DNA from: Caballeronia temeraria
GTDB lineage: Bacteria > Pseudomonadota > Gammaproteobacteria > Burkholderiales > Burkholderiaceae
DNA length: 64,000 nucleotides
Reading direction: 5' to 3'
Assembly: GCF_001544795.2 (NCBI RefSeq)
Contig: NZ_FCOI02000002.1
Coordinates: forward strand, 248,001-312,000
The notes beneath the pieces are model-generated. The model saw only the letters and a list, made by a program, of their open reading frames with translations, had not been told where the DNA came from and did no database searches. Shown piece after piece: positions 60,475 to 64,000 of this stretch (position 1 is the stretch's first letter; every line of letters begins with the position of its first letter). The translations under genes were made by a program, and so were the position numbers.

Positions 60475-61791
60475 ATGCATAGAACGACACTCGGCCATCC
60501 CGCCATTTCTTCCCGACGCAGCGGCTTCGTCCGCTGGCTCGGCGTGCTTTGCCTTTCCGTCATGCTCGCGGCGTGCGGCGGTGGCGGCGGCGACGATTCC
60601 AGTTCCAGCAGCGGCGGTTCGTCGGGCGGCTCGGGCGGATCGGGCGGCGGCTCCGGCGGCGGCAGTTCGGGCACCAGCAGCGCCAACGCCCAGCCGATCG
60701 CGCCGAACGGCACGAACGCCGTGGCGATCAACGTCAACTCCGGCGTCGCGGGCTTCGTCAACATTCCGAACGTGTCGGTGACGGTGTGCGCGCCGGGCTC
60801 GTCGGTGTGCCAGACCATCGACAACATTCAGGTCGATACCGCGTCGTTCGGTCTGCGCATTCTTGGGTCGGCCGCGCAGTCCGTGCTCGGCAGCCTGCCG
60901 ACCGCCCGCGCGTCGAACGGCGGCCAGCTCGCCGAATGCGCCGGGTTCGCGGACGGCTACACGTGGGGCACCGTGCGCACGGCCGACGTGAAGATCGGCA
61001 CCGAAGTGGCGTCGGGCGTGCCGTTGCAGATCATCGGCGATCTGAACGCATCGGCGGCGCCGACCGGCGATAACGGCTGCCCGTCCGGTGGCGACGAGAA
61101 TTCGACCGCCGATATCGGCGCGAACGGCATTCTCGGCATCGGCCCGCAAACCTACGATTGCGGCGACGGATGTGTGAGCACGCCGCTCAACGCGATGTAC
61201 TTCTCGTGCAGCAACGGCGCGAACTGCACGGGTGTCGCGGTCCCGCTCGCGCAGCAGGTGACGAATCCGGTCACGAAGTTCGCGGTCAACAACAATGGCG
61301 TGATCGTGCAACTGCCGCCCGTCGCCGATAACGGCACAGCCACCGCGAGCGGCGTCCTGATATTCGGCATAGGCACGCAGAGCAACAACGCGATCAGCAA
61401 CGTGACGAAGTACGGCACGGATCAATACGGCGATCTGACCGGCACGTACAAGGGCAAGACGTACAAGACGTTCTTCGACACGGGATCGAACGGCAACTTC
61501 TTCCAGGATAGTTTCCCGCTCTGCAACGGTTCGACGGCGTTCTATTGCCCGAGCTCGACGCAGTCGCTGTCGACGACGATCAAAGGCACCGAAGGCAACA
61601 GCGCGGTCGTGCCGTTCCTGCTCGCCAATGCCAGCTCGCTGACTTCGGGCAAGAACAAGTTCGCGTTCAACAGTCTCGGCGGTCAGTTGGGCATGTCGAA
61701 TTTCTTCGACTTCGGCTTGCCGTTCTTCTTCGGCCGGCATGTCTATGTCGGATACCAGTTGCCGAACAGTTCGGCCTACGTGGCGTTCTGA
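60475..61791 (+). CDS. DUF3443 lipoprotein with pepsin-like motifs
   Basis: This 438-residue protein has a lipobox (LAAC, Cys34) and a Ser/Gly linker (about 37-70). Two Asp motifs resemble the catalytic pair of pepsin-type peptidases: Asp121 in VDTASFGLRI and Asp335 in FFDTGSNGNFF. NGILGIG at 218-223 matches the pepsin 'DGILGLG' turn, and a set of paired Cys residues suits the periplasm. DUF3443 is officially of unknown function; an aspartic peptidase-like fold, or a dead version, is inferred. It lies 17 bases after the DUF2844 gene. Confidence 0.87.
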   Translation: MHRTTLGHPAISSRRSGFVRWLGVLCLSVMLAACGGGGGDDSSSSSGGSSGGSGGSGGGSGGGSSGTSSANAQPIAPNGTNAVAINVNSGVAGFVNIPNVSVTVCAPGSSVCQTIDNIQVDTASFGLRILGSAAQSVLGSLPTARASNGGQLAECAGFADGYTWGTVRTADVKIGTEVASGVPLQIIGDLNASAAPTGDNGCPSGGDENSTADIGANGILGIGPQTYDCGDGCVSTPLNAMYFSCSNGANCTGVAVPLAQQVTNPVTKFAVNNNGVIVQLPPVADNGTATASGVLIFGIGTQSNNAISNVTKYGTDQYGDLTGTYKGKTYKTFFDTGSNGNFFQDSFPLCNGSTAFYCPSSTQSLSTTIKGTEGNSAVVPFLLANASSLTSGKNKFAFNSLGGQLGMSNFFDFGLPFFFGRHVYVGYQLPNSSAYVAF

Positions 61792-61815
61792 CGCGGCGAT
61801 AGCGGTCCGCACATG

Positions 61816-61852
61816 AAAAACCGGCTGCGTTTTGCGCAGCCGGTTTTTTTTG
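61816..61852. terminator. Bidirectional terminator between DUF3443 and the SDR gene
   Basis: A perfect stem (aaaaaccggctgcg / cgcagccggtttttt, loop ttttg) with a T run on both strands serves the two convergent genes. Confidence 0.95.
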
Positions 61853-62626
61853 TCACTCGTCCGCGCGCGGCTTCCGAGGCGCGCGCTCGGCGAGCGCGTC
61901 GTAGACCCGGCGCGGCAGCACGTGCATCAACATGCCGACGATGCGCATCTGCCACGGAAACGTCGCGTAGCGCACTTGGCGTTGAATCGCGTCGGCGGCT
62001 TTCTTGGCGAAGCGGTCGGTGTCCATCAGAAAGGGCATGCGATACGGATTGTGCGCGGTCATTTCCGAGCGCACGTAGCCCGGCGCGATCGTGACGACGC
62101 CGACGCCGAGCGGACGCATCTCGACGCGCAGCGCTTCCAGATACTTCGCCACCGCCGACTTCGACGCGCTGTATGCGCCGCCGCCCGGCAGCCCGCGCAC
62201 GCCCGCGACGCTCGCAATGCCGACGAGCGTGCCGCGCCGCGCGGCCGTCATCGATTCGACGAAGGGCTCGAACGTCGCGACCATGCCGAAGTAGTTCACG
62301 TCCATCACGGTGCGGAACGTGTCGAGATCGCCGTGGCCTGTGAGCGCGCCGCGGCTCATGCCCGCGTTCGCGATGACGATATCCGCCGCGCCGTGCTCCG
62401 CGATGAAGCGGCGCGCGGCATCGGCGAGCGCGTTGGAGTCGCGCACGTCGGCGGGATAGATGGAAATGGCGCTTTGCGGATGACGGGCCGCGAACGCGGC
62501 GAGAGAATCGGCGCGGCGGGCGACGAGGCCGAGGATGGCCCCGCGTTTTACGTATTCCTCGGCGAGTGCGAGGCCGATGCCGCTCGATGCGCCGGTAATG
62601 AAGACCTTCAGGCGAACTGCATTCAT
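61853..62626 (-). CDS. SDR-family oxidoreductase
   Basis: This 257-residue short-chain dehydrogenase has TGASSGIGLALAEEYVKRGA (cofactor motif), NAG in VIANAGMSR, Ser in GIASVAG and Tyr-Lys in AYSASKSAVAKY. The long C-terminal helix with a hydrophobic stretch (IVGMLMHVLPRR) suggests membrane association. It lies 17 bases after dsbA and is likely in the same transcript. Substrate is unknown. Confidence 0.92.
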   Translation of the reverse strand: MNAVRLKVFITGASSGIGLALAEEYVKRGAILGLVARRADSLAAFAARHPQSAISIYPADVRDSNALADAARRFIAEHGAADIVIANAGMSRGALTGHGDLDTFRTVMDVNYFGMVATFEPFVESMTAARRGTLVGIASVAGVRGLPGGGAYSASKSAVAKYLEALRVEMRPLGVGVVTIAPGYVRSEMTAHNPYRMPFLMDTDRFAKKAADAIQRQVRYATFPWQMRIVGMLMHVLPRRVYDALAERAPRKPRADE

Positions 62627-62643
62627 ACCGGCGCGGGTGGGGA

Positions 62644-63291
62644 TCAGAGCTTCTTGTCGCGGACTTGCTGGACGAGGAAGTCCATGACCTGCGTGGTGCC
62701 CGGCAGGCTGTTGGTCATTGCCGGGCCGGTTTCGTACTTACCCTGGACGACGACCGTCGGCACGCCGTCGATCTTGTAGTCCTGCAGGAGCTTGGCGTCG
62801 CGCTGCACGGCGCTTTGCGTCGAGAACGAGTTATACGCTTCCATGTACTTCTTCGGATCGACGCCCTGCGTCTTGAGGAAGTCCGCCTGCGCCTGCGGCG
62901 TCAGCAGATAGTTCTTCTTCACGTGGATTTCGTTGAACACGGCCGGCGTGACCTTTTCCGCGACGCCGAGCGCGTCGAGCGCGTGATACATCTTCGAGTG
63001 CGGAATGAAGTCGTCGCGGAAGGCAACCGGCACGCGCTTGAACACGACGTCCGGGCCTTGCTTCTTCGCCCATGCCTCGATGTACGGCTCGAACTCGTTG
63101 CAGTGCGGGCAGCCGTACCAGAAGAACTCGATGACCTCGACCTTGCCCGCGGGCGCGGCGATCGGCTGCGGCGCCTGCAGGACGGAGTAGTCCTTGCCGG
63201 CGGTGGGCGCGGCCTGCGCCGAAGTCGCGAGGCTCAGGGAAGCCGCTGCGATGCCGAGGGAAAGAGCCAACGCGCTAAAGATTTTTTTCAT
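62644..63291 (-). CDS. dsbA: Thiol:disulfide interchange protein DsbA
   Basis: This 215-residue periplasmic oxidase has a signal peptide (MKKIFSALALSLGIAAASL, cleavage near AQAAP) and the active-site motif Cys61-Pro-His-Cys64 in FFWYGCPHCNEFEPY. The cis-Pro loop is GVPTVVVQG. It forms disulfides in exported proteins, including flagellar and envelope proteins here. The ATG at 63291 is chosen since it gives the signal peptide. The gene follows the SPOR protein and precedes the SDR. Confidence 0.95.
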   Translation of the reverse strand: MKKIFSALALSLGIAAASLSLATSAQAAPTAGKDYSVLQAPQPIAAPAGKVEVIEFFWYGCPHCNEFEPYIEAWAKKQGPDVVFKRVPVAFRDDFIPHSKMYHALDALGVAEKVTPAVFNEIHVKKNYLLTPQAQADFLKTQGVDPKKYMEAYNSFSTQSAVQRDAKLLQDYKIDGVPTVVVQGKYETGPAMTNSLPGTTQVMDFLVQQVRDKKL

Positions 63292-63355
63292 GATTGAAGA
63301 GGGTACGCAATGAATACGCGACGGAACAAAAGCAGGCCCAATAGTGGGACATACG

Positions 63356-63393
63356 ACGCTTAAGCCACGCTTAAGCCCATTCAAGCGTCGCGG
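63356..63393. repeat. Tandem 11-bp repeat upstream of dsbA
   Basis: acgcttaagcc occurs twice in a row (63356-63366, 63367-63377), followed by aagcgt (63383-63388), which is the inverted half. It lies 65-100 bases before the dsbA start and may bind a regulator. Confidence 0.6.
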
Positions 63394-63452
63394 CGTCTGA
63401 GGCCTGCGCCGCCGTCTTGCGGCGCGCAGGCACCTCGACTTCGTTTGCTGCG

Positions 63453-64000
63453 TTATTGCTTCGAGAAACGGATCACGGCGGTATCGACGCCCGCATCGGA
63501 CAGACGCTGACGCGCCGTGTTCATGTCCTCGAACTTCGCGAACGGCCCAATGCGCACGCGATAGTACGTCACGCCGCCTGCATCGCGCTGCGTGACCTTC
63601 GATTCGAAACCCTGGAACCCGAGACGCGCACGCTGCTGTTCGGCATCCGCTTGCGTCTTGTACGCGCCGACCTGCAGGAAGTAGCCGGTGTTCGGCTCGC
63701 CGGGCGCGGGCGGCGTGGTTTTCGCCGTCGTGGGCGCCGAGCCGCCCTTCGGCGGCGTGGCGTTCGCGCTGCTCGTCGCGGCGGGCGCGTTCGGCGTGGC
63801 TTCGGGCTTCTTCGCGGGCGTAGTGCTCGCGGTCTTCGGCGCGGATGCGTTTGCGCCCGAAGGCGGCACCTCGACGATCTGCGGCTCGTCGAGCATGCCC
63901 GACGACTGCGTCTGGTTGTTAGTCTGACCCGGCGCGGTGTTGGGCGGCGTGGGCTGCGCGGCTTGCGGCACGGCCTGACCCGGCGACTTGCCCTGCAACG
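63453..64000 (-). CDS. SPOR-domain protein (N-terminal part outside window)
   Basis: The C-terminal part of a protein with a Pro/Ala/Thr-rich linker and a SPOR domain (GYFLQVGAYKTQADAEQQRARL, YYRVRIGPF, ARQRLSDAGVDTAVIRF). SPOR domains bind denuded peptidoglycan at the division site, as in FtsN. The gene runs off the right edge. Position just upstream of dsbA is the standard order in Burkholderia, where argS comes next. Confidence 0.9.
   Translation of the reverse strand, partial: LQGKSPGQAVPQAAQPTPPNTAPGQTNNQTQSSGMLDEPQIVEVPPSGANASAPKTASTTPAKKPEATPNAPAATSSANATPPKGGSAPTTAKTTPPAPGEPNTGYFLQVGAYKTQADAEQQRARLGFQGFESKVTQRDAGGVTYYRVRIGPFAKFEDMNTARQRLSDAGVDTAVIRFSKQ

Noticed and set aside
1..64000. 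CRISPR arrays, insertion sequences, integrases, tRNA or rRNA genes
   Set aside because: I looked for regular direct repeats with spacers, transposase motifs and tRNA cloverleaf arms and saw none.

Overview
The window is a GC-rich stretch with dense, co-directional genes, very likely from the main chromosome of a motile Burkholderiaceae bacterium of the Caballeronia/Paraburkholderia type. The evidence is the bioA-bioF-bioD-bioB order, the Burkholderia-type trimeric porin, the flhDC-motAB-cheYAW-mcp-cheRDBYZ layout, the liuR-aceK-can-thiolase cluster and the DUF2844/DUF3443 pair. I see no IS element, prophage, CRISPR array, tRNA or rRNA. The genus is inferred from gene content and layout.

Layout. 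1-5.6 kb: the end of a bile-acid:sodium-symporter-like gene, a small exported protein, a porin, a nitronate monooxygenase and a haloacetate-dehalogenase-like hydrolase. 5.8-14 kb: nine tightly packed minus-strand genes, read bioA, bioF, bioD, bioB, ghrA, HMG-CoA lyase, YbaK, a DUF1289-MaoC fusion and an MBL hydrolase. 14-19.6 kb: a secreted alpha/beta hydrolase, an SDR-GST-YchJ operon, a UbiH-family hydroxylase and a VapC-type toxin-antitoxin pair. 19.7-25.1 kb: liuR-aceK-can-thiolase, divergent from an MBL hydrolase across a probable LiuR operator. 25.1-28.2 kb: a peptide-binding protein and a CaCA-family exchanger behind a yybP-ykoY (manganese) riboswitch. 28.3-38 kb: fliT, fliD and fliC, then a six-gene cassette (WbqC, methyltransferase, PhyH dioxygenase, GNAT, DegT aminotransferase, SPINDLY-type O-glycosyltransferase) best read as a flagellin glycosylation locus. 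38-46.2 kb: housekeeping and metabolic genes (aldo/keto reductase, rpsU, two paralogous unknown proteins, tag, BadF-type kinase, Cof phosphatase, aquaporin, glycosyltransferase). 46.8-59.7 kb: the motility and chemotaxis block, flhDC then motAB-cheY-cheA-cheW-mcp-cheR-cheD-cheB-cheY-cheZ, with a sigma-28 promoter before motA. 59.9-64 kb: a DUF2844 protein, a DUF3443 lipoprotein that looks pepsin-like, an SDR, dsbA and a SPOR protein cut by the window edge.

How it works together. FlhDC is expected to switch on flagellar genes, and sigma-28 then drives motA-cheZ and fliC. The cassette upstream of fliC probably builds and attaches the flagellin glycan, and it is insulated from fliC by a terminator. 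LiuR, carbonic anhydrase, thiolase, HMG-CoA lyase and biotin synthesis all serve leucine/isovalerate breakdown, whose methylcrotonyl-CoA carboxylase needs biotin and bicarbonate. The carboxylase and isovaleryl-CoA dehydrogenase genes are not in this window.

The observations most worth following are the glycosylation cassette with its 2-oxoglutarate dioxygenase, the manganese riboswitch before a CaCA exchanger, the pepsin-like motifs of the DUF3443 lipoprotein, and the triple RVELF repeat of CheD.
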